DNA from: Oscillospiraceae bacterium
Lineage (GTDB): Bacteria > Bacillota > Clostridia > Oscillospirales > Ruminococcaceae
Direction: 5' to 3'
Assembly (NCBI GenBank): GCA_017438745.1
Contig: JAFRUS010000014.1
Coordinates: forward strand, 30,540-94,539
Length of the DNA: 64,000 bases
Shown: in pieces, positions 1-7,994 of the stretch
Position numbering within the stretch: position 1 is the stretch's first letter
How the letters are laid out: each line of letters begins with the position of its first letter
Made by a program: the position numbers and the translations under genes
Notes under the pieces: model-generated
Database searches by the model: none
Seen by the model: the letters and a program-made list of their open reading frames with translations, nothing else
What the model was told of the DNA's origin: nothing

Positions 1-108
1 TATATGAATTCATTTCATTAATATGAATTATACAATATCCTTTCTGTTTTGTCAATAGAAAAATTATTATTCCTGAATAATATTTCACTTGATTTAATCC
101 ACAAAAAA

Positions 109-175
109 GGTTGTGCGCCGTTCGGCGCACTATCAATAGCACAGGCTCCTCAAATGAGGAGCCTGTACCTTTTTA
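109..175 (-). repeat. Double-hairpin repeat, copy A (downstream of surE)
   Basis: There are two adjacent hairpins. One pairs 113-119 with 124-130 (GTGCGCC/GGCGCAC); the other is a 12-bp stem pairing 141-152 with 155-166. The element starts 17 bp past the surE stop codon. Read on the minus strand, the small hairpin is followed by a T-rich run, so this copy probably terminates surE. Stem 2 differs in sequence from the other copies while pairing is kept. Confidence 0.8.
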
Positions 176-191
176 TATGGAAGTAACAAAA

Positions 192-923
192 CTATCTTAC
201 ATTGCTTACCGTACCAATTGATACATAATTAGCGGCGATAGCACCGAGGTCGGTACCTGCCGGTGCTTCCCATATTCTCTTAGTCGAGATACGGTACATC
301 TGTTCGCCGGTCTCAGATGTTTCTTCGGTATATGTATCATCGTAGAACGGTCCGGTATACACACTTGTATTTTTCATTATCCCTTTGCATTCACTTAAAG
401 GGCAGTCCGGAAAATTGATGTTCCAGATCTGATCCTTTTCGGTTACGTTGTCAAGACAGAACTCTATTGTCTCCGCCAGATATCTGTCACACACTTCAGT
501 ACACGGCAGCGTTCCCGTCGAAAATGCAGCGGAACGGATACCGAGAAACGCTCCTTCCAGAGCTGCACCTGCCGTGCCGGAATACTGTATATCCGCTGAA
601 ATATTGAAGCCGTTATTGATACCTGAAAAAACATGATCCGGCTTTCGCGGAAGGATCTTCTTAACTCCCACAAGAACGCAGTCCGCCGGAGTACCCGAAC
701 ATGCATACGCTTTCACTCCGTCGATATGCATATCATATTCTCTTACTCTGAGTGCTTCCCTGCATGTGATACTGTGAGACATCGCACTCCTCTGCCCGTC
801 CGGCGCAATGACATAAACCTGACCGTATTTCGCAGCAGTCTCCGCAAGTTTCCTTATACCGGGCGCATCTATTCCGTCGTCGTTGGTAATGAGAATAAGA
901 TTGTCTTTATCTGAAACCTTCAT
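192..923 (-). CDS. surE: 5'/3'-nucleotidase SurE
   Basis: This is a SurE-family nucleoside-monophosphate phosphatase (survival protein E), a cytosolic metal-dependent enzyme that dephosphorylates 5' and 3' nucleotides. At 243 residues it has the family's usual length. The N-terminal LITNDDGIDAPG motif carries the paired Asp metal ligands, and the central SGINNGFN followed by QYSGTAGAALEG are the conserved Asn and substrate-loop motifs. The ATG at 923 follows a GAGGG Shine-Dalgarno. The gene stands alone and double-hairpin repeat copy A follows its stop codon. The family call is secure; the physiological substrate cannot be read from the sequence. Confidence 0.95.
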   Translation of the reverse strand: MKVSDKDNLILITNDDGIDAPGIRKLAETAAKYGQVYVIAPDGQRSAMSHSITCREALRVREYDMHIDGVKAYACSGTPADCVLVGVKKILPRKPDHVFSGINNGFNISADIQYSGTAGAALEGAFLGIRSAAFSTGTLPCTEVCDRYLAETIEFCLDNVTEKDQIWNINFPDCPLSECKGIMKNTSVYTGPFYDDTYTEETSETGEQMYRISTKRIWEAPAGTDLGAIAANYVSIGTVSNVR

Positions 924-969
924 TTTTCCCTCGCTTCTGATCTTTTTATATTTCGTACACTGTCTTTGA

Positions 970-1413
970 TTATTCTGACTCTTTCATCATCTGTTCAGCC
1001 ATAATAACAGCATTTTCGATAAGCTTCGGACAGACAGCCTTGATAACTCCGTGTTCCTTTGCATACTGTCTTTCTTCTTCATTTGAAAGATCACATTTCA
1101 GAAGTTCGCGGCAGAGATATGAGCCGTTCTGCTTTGCAAACTCAGTCATAAAACGCTTTGCATATCCATCAGCAACAAGCTGCTGTTCCGTATCACCGAC
1201 AGCTGTCATTCCATATTTCAGTCCGAGAGCCATCAGTGCGCCTGTACATGCGCCGCAGACTTCGCCCTTACGCATTCCGCCGCCAAAACATGCTCCGAGT
1301 CTGAGTGCCATTTCTTCAGTGATACCAAATTCATCTGCAAATGACGCAAGCACTGCCTGAGAGCAGTGACATTTCTGTGCAAAATATTCCTTTGCCTTTT
1401 CTGATCTTTCCAT
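970..1413 (-). CDS. C_GCAxxG_C_C family redox-type protein
   Basis: This 147-residue protein belongs to the C_GCAxxG_C_C family (putative redox-active, possibly metal-binding). It has an early CHCSQAV segment, then GACFGGGMRKG followed by CGACTGALMALG, and later conserved cysteines (YLCRELLKCDLS and AVCPKLI). The open frame extends upstream to 1518, but the ATG at 1413 has an ideal AGGAGG site six bases before it, so the shorter start is used. The family is common in anaerobes and its biochemical role is not established. It is probably monocistronic. Confidence 0.85.
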   Translation of the reverse strand: MERSEKAKEYFAQKCHCSQAVLASFADEFGITEEMALRLGACFGGGMRKGEVCGACTGALMALGLKYGMTAVGDTEQQLVADGYAKRFMTEFAKQNGSYLCRELLKCDLSNEEERQYAKEHGVIKAVCPKLIENAVIMAEQMMKESE

Positions 1414-1608
1414 AGTGAACCTCCTGTGATTTGTGATTTTTTCATATAAGCCCTGTATTTTTTCTGGCTCTGTTAATAGTAAATGTATTTCCAGTACAAA
1501 TAAATAACCGTAAATCAACTTTTATTATACCAATAACAAGTGAATAAATCAAGTCGTTCACACCTGATATTGTTCTGATTTAACCGCTTATAAAACCCAG
1601 TATAAGAC

Positions 1609-1660
1609 TGAAAAACAGCCCTCTCACTGACATTTGGCTGTCTGTAAGAAGGCTGTTCTG
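1609..1660 (-). terminator. Intrinsic terminator of the AraC-type regulator
   Basis: AACAGCC (1614-1620) pairs with GGCTGTT (1651-1657). On the minus strand the stem is followed by five T residues, about 30 bp after the stop of the regulator gene. Confidence 0.65.
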
Positions 1661-1689
1661 TTAAATGCGATCAGATAGATATTTCTGAC

Positions 1690-2547
1690 TTACTTTTTCT
1701 TCACCGGGATCCAGATCTCACAGTAATAATTCTCGTCCTGAGTTCCCTTTTCGTACTTTGTCGGATCATCGTAATATTCCACGCAGTATCCGGCTGCGAA
1801 CTCATATTCCTTTAATGCAGGGAGCCATTCTGTGAAGATCTTGTTGTTTACATCCTGAAGTGCATTCGGCATTGCACCCTTGCACGGGAAAACTGCCCAG
1901 TCGAATGAAGGTATAGTTCTTGTAACTAAGCCCTCCGGAACTTCCCTGTTCGGATCATACGGATCTGCAATAAGGTATTCAAATTCTTCCTGTTTCATTG
2001 ATGTGTCGATATTGATACCGTACATACCCATAACATATTTTCCGTTGCCTGCAGCATAATGTTCCTGCCAGAACTGCGGAACAGCTTCCTTTGCACCTTC
2101 GTATGAAAACATCTTTGCATTTGCGATAACTGTAAATGCTTCCTTCTTAATGATCTTGTAATCCATGAGATATCCTCCTTCTAATGATAGCTTCAGTTTC
2201 AGCGGAGCAAAGGTCTTGAGCAGCACCTCATCTTTGCGCACAGATGAAGGCGAAACACCGTGAAATCTTGTAAATGCTTTGGTAAAACTGTCCGGAGAGT
2301 CATACCCGTACTTCATGGCGATATCGATTATCTTGTCGTCAGATATCAGTAGATCATTTCCCGCAAGAGCCAGTCTTCTGTTGCGGATATATTCCGCCAC
2401 GCTGAATCCGCAGAGCATTGCAAATCCCTTCTGAAAATAGAACGGTGATACACCCACAGCTTTCGCCGCATCATCTGCCGTTACATCTTCCGTGATATGA
2501 TCCTCAATATACTGGATCGAATCGCCTATTATTCTCATCCACTCCAT
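1690..2547 (-). CDS. AraC-family transcriptional regulator with GyrI-like effector domain
   Basis: This 285-residue regulator has an N-terminal AraC/XylS double helix-turn-helix in residues 1-105 (AAKAVGVSPFYFQKGF for the first HTH, IAMKYGYDSPDSFTKAF for the second). The C-terminal domain, about residues 128-283, is of the GyrI/Rob/SOUL effector-binding type (DYKIIKKEAFTVIANA near its start, YYCEIWIPVKK at its end). Such proteins usually sense small hydrophobic molecules or drugs and activate nearby genes, but no obvious target gene is adjacent. The ATG at 2547 follows a purine-rich site. The family call is firm; the ligand is unknown. Confidence 0.9.
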   Translation of the reverse strand: MEWMRIIGDSIQYIEDHITEDVTADDAAKAVGVSPFYFQKGFAMLCGFSVAEYIRNRRLALAGNDLLISDDKIIDIAMKYGYDSPDSFTKAFTRFHGVSPSSVRKDEVLLKTFAPLKLKLSLEGGYLMDYKIIKKEAFTVIANAKMFSYEGAKEAVPQFWQEHYAAGNGKYVMGMYGINIDTSMKQEEFEYLIADPYDPNREVPEGLVTRTIPSFDWAVFPCKGAMPNALQDVNNKIFTEWLPALKEYEFAAGYCVEYYDDPTKYEKGTQDENYYCEIWIPVKKK

Positions 2548-2920
2548 TTTTCTTTCTCCCTTCGCTTGCTGTGATTATATCTTACCACATGTACGGATCT
2601 CTTTCCCGATTTTTCTTGTCTTTATTTGTCCGGCGGAAAATAATCAAAATAAAACCGGCAGCATGAAACCGAACTTCCGCTGCCGGATTAAGTTTTCTTT
2701 ACTGTTCGACACCAAAGAATTCATGTAGCGCCGAGACGGATACTTTAACATTAAACACTTACCTGTCCCGCAGAATAACAAATAACGGAAAACTATAACC
2801 GTAAACTTTGACTCTGTTAAAATAAAGGGGTGTGCGAACAGTAAACGGAAAGATACCTTAGTATGAATAACAACAAACAACCGTCGTATATGTCAGCGAT
2901 ATGATCGCATTGACATTGAA
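2548..2920. other. Intergenic region without a supported gene
   Basis: Apart from the terminator at 2650-2690 and AT-rich promoter-like sequence just upstream of the AraC-type gene, I see nothing convincing here. A 78-codon minus frame (2644-2880) runs through the terminator hairpin and looks accidental. Confidence 0.6.
2650..2690 (-). terminator. Intrinsic terminator of the DIP1984-like gene
   Basis: A perfect 8-bp stem pairs CCGGCAGC (2655-2662) with GCTGCCGG (2679-2686). It is followed on the minus strand by TTTTATTTTG. Confidence 0.75.
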
Positions 2921-3430
2921 TTAAAGATCAACTTCCAGCTCAACAGTGCTGTTTACCGTATCAAGTGCAAGCTGAGCTCTTGCTATCTCGGCAGAAAGAT
3001 CTTTGTAGTCTTTTCCGGCGAGATCGATATCGTAGTTTGCATAGCGGTAATCAACCACATTTGTGCCGCGTCCGAATCCCACATTTTCACGTACCTTCGG
3101 AAGAGCATCCTTCATTGCAAAAAGCTTGTTCTGACGCTTCTGAAGCTGCGGCAGATATACGAGCATCTCGTCGATGGTAAATCCGTATTCCGGGATCACC
3201 GTATTTGTATTGAACACATTTACAGCGTGCTTCAGTTTGCGGATCTTCTGTTCAACCTTTATCTGCTCCTCCTGCATTGAAGCATAGTCGTATGAAGGAC
3301 GAACCGATTCCACATCCTCGCCGAGTGAAGCTAAGAATGACTTTGAATTCTCCTCGCGTACCTGAAGCGTGCGGAGTTCATCATTAAGCTGGCGGAGAAG
3401 CTTTGAAGCCTGTGCTGATGTCATTTTCAT
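2921..3430 (-). CDS. DIP1984-like (septicolysin-type) protein
   Basis: This is a 169-residue, largely helical protein. Its layout resembles the DIP1984 family: an N-terminal coiled coil, a central segment NTNTVIPEYGFTIDEML, a basic helix LPQLQKRQNKL, and a C-terminus ending in LDTVNSTVELEVDL. Some family members are labelled septicolysin, but their role is poorly defined. The ATG choice between residues 1 and 3 is uncertain. It appears monocistronic with its own terminator. The family assignment is from memory of the pattern and is moderate. Confidence 0.6.
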   Translation of the reverse strand: MKMTSAQASKLLRQLNDELRTLQVREENSKSFLASLGEDVESVRPSYDYASMQEEQIKVEQKIRKLKHAVNVFNTNTVIPEYGFTIDEMLVYLPQLQKRQNKLFAMKDALPKVRENVGFGRGTNVVDYRYANYDIDLAGKDYKDLSAEIARAQLALDTVNSTVELEVDL

Positions 3431-3499
3431 ATATATTACCTCCCTGAACTCATTTAATTCTGTTTTCGATGATTTTATTATACCACATATGACGGGACA

Positions 3500-3538
3500 A
3501 AAAACAGTGAAAGCGAACTTCTATTGCTTTCACTGTTA
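3500..3538 (-). terminator. Terminator abutting the truncated vapC
   Basis: A 12-bp stem pairs AACAGTGAAAGC (3503-3514) with GCTTTCACTGTT (3526-3537) and has a T run on the minus strand. The hairpin begins one base after the toxin stop codon. Confidence 0.8.
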
Positions 3539-3817
3539 TTATATCATCTGAAATGGAACTGTTATTCCTTTGGTTCGAAGTTTATACAACTGCTCTCCAA
3601 GTTTTTCCCAATCTGATTCTTCAAAATTCAGCTCTTCAAATTCGCTAAGTAAATCACTGATCTTATTTAAATCAGTATCAGATCTTGCACCATGCAGCAG
3701 TTCACTCTTTACGACTCCGCAAATCACAACATCTTCTTCTGCGAATGTATCTATAATCTTCTGATTTGGATTTTTCCAAAAATCTATAAACACATTACTG
3801 TCAGCAAGTATCTTCAT
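3539..3817 (-). pseudogene. Truncated PIN-domain toxin (VapC-like)
   Basis: This 92-codon frame starts like a VapC ribonuclease: KILADSNVFIDF supplies the first catalytic Asp and VKSELLHGA the conserved Glu. VapC toxins are usually about 125-140 residues. Here the frame stops right after ITVPFQMI, where the family normally continues with the third acidic residue and the last helices, and a terminator hairpin follows at once. The start overlaps the antitoxin gene by four bases, as in intact vapBC operons. The protein is probably catalytically dead, and the locus may work as a solitary antitoxin or be decaying. Confidence 0.75.
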
Positions 3818-4023
3818 ATAATACTCACCTCACGAAGTTGTGAAATAGCTTCATCGTCAATATCGATCTTTCCGGCTGTCTCCAAAAATCTGGCTTTACC
3901 AACCGACTTTGGAGCATTATATTTTTTGTCAGCGTTCATTTTATCCATCAATTGAATGAAGAGGTAAACTGTTTCTTCAGGTAACTGATCAATTTTGTCG
4001 TGTGCTTCCTGATATACTGTCAT
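3814..4023 (-). CDS. VapB-like antitoxin of the truncated toxin
   Basis: This small acidic protein of 69 residues begins MTVYQEAHDKIDQLPEE and ends with the stretch KIDIDDEAISQLREV, typical of the toxin-wrapping tail of antitoxins paired with PIN toxins. The ATG follows AAAGGAGT at a good distance. It is translationally coupled to the toxin remnant by a four-base overlap. A diverged copy of its last 14 codons occurs at 13076-13118. The antitoxin role is inferred from context and tail sequence. Confidence 0.7.
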   Translation of the reverse strand: MTVYQEAHDKIDQLPEETVYLFIQLMDKMNADKKYNAPKSVGKARFLETAGKIDIDDEAISQLREVSII

Positions 4024-4144
4024 TATGATACTCCTTTCGGCTAATCGTTAGAATACTGTGCGACTTTTAAAGCATCAGAAAAGTTTTTTCTTTCTTTATA
4101 ATTATAACATTTTTCACCTGATGTTTCAATACTCCGTTTATATC

Positions 4145-4207
4145 GGTTGTGCACCGACGGTGCACTATTATAGCACTGCCGCCTCGTCAGGGCGGCAGTA
4201 CCTTTTC
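4145..4207 (-). repeat. Double-hairpin repeat, copy B
   Basis: GTGCACC (4149-4155) pairs with GGTGCAC (4159-4165), and ACTGCCGCC (4175-4183) with GGCGGCAGT (4191-4199). It lies just past the stop of the LRR-esterase gene, beyond the degenerate copy I. Both stems differ from copy A by paired substitutions. Confidence 0.8.
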
Positions 4208-4236
4208 AAAAGAACACCACATAAGCAGAATCGTTT

Positions 4237-4282
4237 GTACACCTGATGCACACTATTCGATATTACTGTCGCCTTCCTGAGG
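4237..4282 (-). repeat. Double-hairpin repeat, degenerate copy I, inside a gene end
   Basis: The sequence GTACACC..CACACTATT..ACTGTCGCCT..GAGG lines up with the other copies, closest to copy D, but its stems are partly lost. It spans the stop codon (4253) of the LRR-esterase gene and encodes that protein's last residues (EGDSNIE). It is probably an older insertion placed in tandem with copy B. Confidence 0.5.
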
Positions 4283-5956
4283 TTTCTGCACCTTACCTTT
4301 ATTCGAAAAAATATCCGTCGTACCAAAATGCTTTATCAAATATTTTTTATTCTTAAATTTATCACAGTACGAAATTACCTCAGAAAAATAATCATTCAGC
4401 GGCAAAGTCGCACCGGAATGTTTACCTCCCGGAATACGGCGGAAGCGTTCATTTCCGAACATTCTCTCAGTCAGATCATGGCTGTCGATTATTTCATCTT
4501 CATCTCCGATAATACAGCATACGTTCTCATCGTTCATCTCAGCAAGTGTTCCGAACATAGAGATAAACGCATTGATATCACCCTTGTAGCCAAGACGCGG
4601 AAGATGGAGAAACGGCATGAGACACGGATTTATAAGTATTACCGGAAGATCAAATTCCGCTGCCAGAATCGCTGCGTAAAAACCCCCAAGGCTTGTTCCG
4701 ACGATAAAATCAATAAACTTATGAGAAACATAGTATCTCAGACGGTTCAGCACACTTTCCGGAGATTCTGAATCATAATCAATAACCGGAGATACAACCG
4801 TCTCGCATTTAAGTTCCTTCAGTGTTCTGTGAGGAACATTCTCCGGTGCTCCGTGATATCCATGAATGTTAAGAACTTTTACATGGTATTTTGCGTTAGC
4901 ACCTTCTTCTCCTCCCATGTAATCCTTGCTTTTGAAATAATCGATCTTATCCGGTTCAGCAAACTCGATTTTTGCAATACAATCCTCAAATGCATCCACA
5001 TAAATATGTCTGACACTTTTCGGAACTTTTATTTTAGTTATCTTCTCACAGTAAGCAAATCCAGGTGAAAATTTATTAAAGCCTATCTGAGTAACAGTGT
5101 CAGGTATTACGACTTCTCCTTCCTTACCCTGAGCACAGCACAGAAGTATCGTTTTGGACTTATCATACAGAATGCCATCCTCACTTGTTATGTAAGGATT
5201 TTCAGGATCAACAACGATCTCCTCAAGTTCGGGAAGTGCCAGAGAAAAATCGTCCGGAAATTCCATGTCTTTGCCGAATGTTATCTTTCGAAGTGAATGG
5301 CACCAGTCAAGATCATTTGCTCCGACATCTCTTATTCCGTCCGGATAAGTTATCTCTGCAAGTTCAGTGCAGCCAAAGAAAGCGTTTTCACGCATATATC
5401 TCATATGCTCAGGCATTCTTATCGATTTAAGAGAACTGCAGCCCATAAATGCATCATATCCTGTTCCGTCAACAGATTCAGGAAGTATTATTTCTTCGAT
5501 ATTTATACATCCTGCAAAAGCACCGTCCTCAATTTCTATAACCCCATCAGGAACTACGAATTTCCTGGTTGTGATACCATTAGGGCAGTATATCAGAACC
5601 GTCATATCCTTGCGGTAAAGAACACCGTCTTTAACAGTAAAATAAGGGTTGTCGTCTTCTACGATGAATTCCTTAAAATTATTGCAGTGCATAAGATCAG
5701 TTCTAAACTCTTCCACACTGTTCGGAATATACAGAGATTCAAGGAATCTGCACTCATAGAATACATGACGAGGTATCTTTTTTATCCCGTCTGGTACAAC
5801 TGCCTTTGAAACACCTTCCCTGTCGATATAGTGTTCCAGTTCATTCTTTTCCTTGATAACAAATCCGTTGACAACATTGGCATCGTCAAAATTTCTGTCC
5901 TTGTTTCCCATAGCAATGAGATCATAGCTCATGTTCTGTACATCGGTGTTATTCAT
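4253..5956 (-). CDS. BspA-like leucine-rich repeat protein fused to YqiA-type esterase
   Basis: This is a 567-residue fusion. Residues about 30-345 are BspA/LRR_5-type repeats (GAFAGCINIEEIILPES, AFMGCSSLKSIRMPE, AFFGCTELAEITYPD). Residues about 360-545 form a small alpha/beta hydrolase like YqiA (UPF0227): LNIHGYHGAPEN at its start, the nucleophile elbow GTSLGGFYAA, LINPCLMP, then DEDEII for the acid and GGKHSG for the catalytic His. No signal peptide is visible, so it should be cytosolic, unlike secreted BspA proteins. The ATG follows AAGGAGCATG. The esterase half is closely related to the free-standing gene at 12481-13068. The C-terminus reads into a repeat element. The substrate is unknown. 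Confidence 0.85.
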   Translation of the reverse strand: MNNTDVQNMSYDLIAMGNKDRNFDDANVVNGFVIKEKNELEHYIDREGVSKAVVPDGIKKIPRHVFYECRFLESLYIPNSVEEFRTDLMHCNNFKEFIVEDDNPYFTVKDGVLYRKDMTVLIYCPNGITTRKFVVPDGVIEIEDGAFAGCINIEEIILPESVDGTGYDAFMGCSSLKSIRMPEHMRYMRENAFFGCTELAEITYPDGIRDVGANDLDWCHSLRKITFGKDMEFPDDFSLALPELEEIVVDPENPYITSEDGILYDKSKTILLCCAQGKEGEVVIPDTVTQIGFNKFSPGFAYCEKITKIKVPKSVRHIYVDAFEDCIAKIEFAEPDKIDYFKSKDYMGGEEGANAKYHVKVLNIHGYHGAPENVPHRTLKELKCETVVSPVIDYDSESPESVLNRLRYYVSHKFIDFIVGTSLGGFYAAILAAEFDLPVILINPCLMPFLHLPRLGYKGDINAFISMFGTLAEMNDENVCCIIGDEDEIIDSHDLTERMFGNERFRRIPGGKHSGATLPLNDYFSEVISYCDKFKNKKYLIKHFGTTDIFSNKGKVQKPQEGDSNIE

Positions 5957-6030
5957 AAATCATGCTCCTTTACTGACTGTTGGTGGCATATGGTTTACTT
6001 TAAAAACTATCCTGTATTTTTCTTTCCGAT

Positions 6031-6075
6031 ATCATTATACACCATGAAAAACTGAAAATTCGAGGATAATTGAAG
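6031..6075 (-). promoter_or_regulatory. Shared upstream block with -10 element, copy 1
   Basis: This 45-bp block matches 17763-17807 with only three mismatches. It holds a minus-strand TATAAT (6034-6039). It sits about 75 bp upstream of the LRR-esterase start; the second copy sits upstream of the small-peptide/phosphatase/LRR cluster, suggesting common regulation or a shared origin. Confidence 0.6.
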
Positions 6076-6140
6076 CAATTGAAATATTGGTATTTGTCAG
6101 CACTCCTGCATATTCGTTATTATCAGCGTAACGGCTATTA

Positions 6141-6623
6141 TCATTTTTCGTTTTTCATCAAAGACAAGTCTTCCGAAAACTTTTCCAGTTCGTCATATAT
6201 CTTGTGGTAGATAACCTGGTTAGGATAATATCTGTAGTCAGTAAATATAGTTATTCCACTGTTTTCAAAGTACTCAAGTATTGCAGCCGCAGTTCCGGCA
6301 CTTCTGCTCTGTCCGTATTCGCACTGACAAATGATATCATCTCCCCTGTCATATGCTTCGTAGACAAATTCGGCTATAGCCGGTGCTTCCGGAAAATAAG
6401 TATCGTAGGTATAGCCTTTTCTTCTGAGCACTTCAAGGTCAAGATCATCAAGTTCGCTGTAGAAAACATTTTTGCAGACACCGCTGTAGTCAATGTGAGA
6501 GTAATCTTCGTCAATTCGCTTTATTGCAGGATCGTAGAAACTGATAACTGATGCATTTTTCGGAAATATTCCTTCTGCAATCATCTTTTCAGCAGCTTCT
6601 CTTGAAAGAACAGTCACCTTCAT
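6141..6623 (-). CDS. Protein-tyrosine/dual-specificity phosphatase-like protein
   Basis: This 160-residue protein has the CX5R phosphatase signature in ICQCEYGQSRSAGT (about residues 98-111). The upstream segment SFYDP and the tail YYPNQVIYHKIYDEL are shared with the C-terminal domain of the phosphatase at 16529-17461. The general acid loop is not obvious and the His normally preceding the catalytic Cys is Gln, so activity may be altered. The ATG at 6623 follows an AAGGAG site. It is transcribed just ahead of the LRR-esterase gene but with about 185 bp between them, so it is probably a separate unit. Confidence 0.75.
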   Translation of the reverse strand: MKVTVLSREAAEKMIAEGIFPKNASVISFYDPAIKRIDEDYSHIDYSGVCKNVFYSELDDLDLEVLRRKGYTYDTYFPEAPAIAEFVYEAYDRGDDIICQCEYGQSRSAGTAAAILEYFENSGITIFTDYRYYPNQVIYHKIYDELEKFSEDLSLMKNEK

Positions 6624-6814
6624 GGTTATTCTCCTTTTCTGTTAAATGGATCAGATTTCTTTACTGTTATGATACCACATAATTTTCGAAAATTCGAAGA
6701 TATAGTAAACGAAAAATCTTTTTTACGTTCACTATTATCATCCGTTTCTCTTGGTATATATATTATAGCAAACAGGACGGGGCAAAAATGTCATGTGTGA
6801 TTCCGGACTACATA

Positions 6815-6857
6815 AAAAATCACCTTCCGGAAAACAGAATTCCCGAAAGGTGATAGT
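6815..6857 (-). terminator. Terminator of the mcrBC operon
   Basis: CACCTTCCGG (6821-6830) pairs imperfectly with CCCGAAAGGTG (6842-6852). The minus-strand hairpin is followed by ATTTTTTATG. It lies about 80 bp past the mcrC stop. Confidence 0.6.
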
Positions 6858-6932
6858 ATTTTTGTTTCAGAGTATTCAAATTACTTAACGTTCGCAATAA
6901 TTATCACTGATACATAAACTCACTGCCGTTTT

Positions 6933-7994
6933 TTAATCTTTTACAAAATAAATATCTATTATAGCATTCAGCTGTTCTTTGATTTTAGGGAACTCCTGAT
7001 TCAAATCCAGTGTTTTAACACTAATCCTGTTTCCGCTCATCACATAATCTTTATCAGGTTGTATTTCTTCTTCAGTTTTCGCATACAATAATATACCTGA
7101 AACGTTATCCCATTTTCCGCCAAACCGTCTATCACTGTTTTTTACATATGTGAATATCTGATACAGATTACCGGAATGAATAGTACGTTTATCATAATTC
7201 GACTGCGTTGTATGAGAATAATATTTAGCATCTAAGATCAATAACGACTTTTCTTTTTTATCGTATATCATAACATCGGTTTGCATTACTGGAAGCATAT
7301 CGTCATCACAATCATCAAGAATCCATGGTAGCTGTCCAGCTCTTACAAATAAATTCGGATAATGCTTTTTATAATATTCGAGCAGGAATTTTTCATACAG
7401 TCGGCACATACGCTGATCGTCATTGAATTTCGATAATTTATAATCTCCATTTTCATCTGAATTCATAATCATACCTTCAACAATAAGTTCACAAATTCCA
7501 ATGAGAATTCTGTAGCTTTGATTATTCCTGTGGAACTTAATTAAAGGCCATCTGACAGAGAACAAATCTATTTCATCAACTTCAGAAAAAAACATCATCT
7601 GTTGCTTAAGCAAATTTCTGTATTCAGACTTAACATCTTCACTTTTTATAAGAAGACTTGATGTAGTCTTGATGATTCTATTCAAAATATTATTCTCTGA
7701 TAATTCATCGTATTCGCATGATAATAATTGCTTGTGTTGAAACTTGTTTTTGATAGTTCCCTGAATATTTATCTTACCATGCATAATCGAAATATCATCC
7801 TGTTTATAAATATACTCACGATATAATCCGCGTTTAAGCTGAACAGAAATGCCTTTTGATAAGATAGACGCAAAAAGATCGAGTGCATTATCAAAATTCT
7901 CGTTATTTATCAGTTCATCATCTTCCGGATTCAGTGACTGAAATGCGTATGCAAGCATGTAATAAATATTTTTAATCAGGATGCTGTTAGCCAT
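6933..7994 (-). CDS. mcrC: McrC-like endonuclease subunit of McrBC (type IV restriction)
   Basis: This 353-residue McrC-family protein is the nuclease partner that the McrB GTPase recruits to cut modified DNA. The N-terminal IKNIYYMLAYAF opening is typical. The C-terminal PD-(D/E)XK core shows QTDVMIYDKKE, then LLILDAKYY (Asp and D-A-K), followed by the helix GNLYQIFTYV. The frame can be read from a GTG at 8000, but the ATG at 7994 preceded by GAGG fits better; it overlaps mcrB by eight bases. Length and motif set look complete, so the pair is probably active. Confidence 0.9.
   Translation of the reverse strand: MANSILIKNIYYMLAYAFQSLNPEDDELINNENFDNALDLFASILSKGISVQLKRGLYREYIYKQDDISIMHGKINIQGTIKNKFQHKQLLSCEYDELSENNILNRIIKTTSSLLIKSEDVKSEYRNLLKQQMMFFSEVDEIDLFSVRWPLIKFHRNNQSYRILIGICELIVEGMIMNSDENGDYKLSKFNDDQRMCRLYEKFLLEYYKKHYPNLFVRAGQLPWILDDCDDDMLPVMQTDVMIYDKKEKSLLILDAKYYSHTTQSNYDKRTIHSGNLYQIFTYVKNSDRRFGGKWDNVSGILLYAKTEEEIQPDKDYVMSGNRISVKTLDLNQEFPKIKEQLNAIIDIYFVKD

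Noticed and set aside
2644..2880. 78-codon minus-strand frame
   Set aside because: It runs through a clear terminator hairpin, has no ribosome site and resembles no family.
4253..5956. LRR protein as a secreted BspA surface antigen
   Set aside because: There is no signal peptide or wall anchor, and the C-terminus is a cytosolic-type YqiA esterase.
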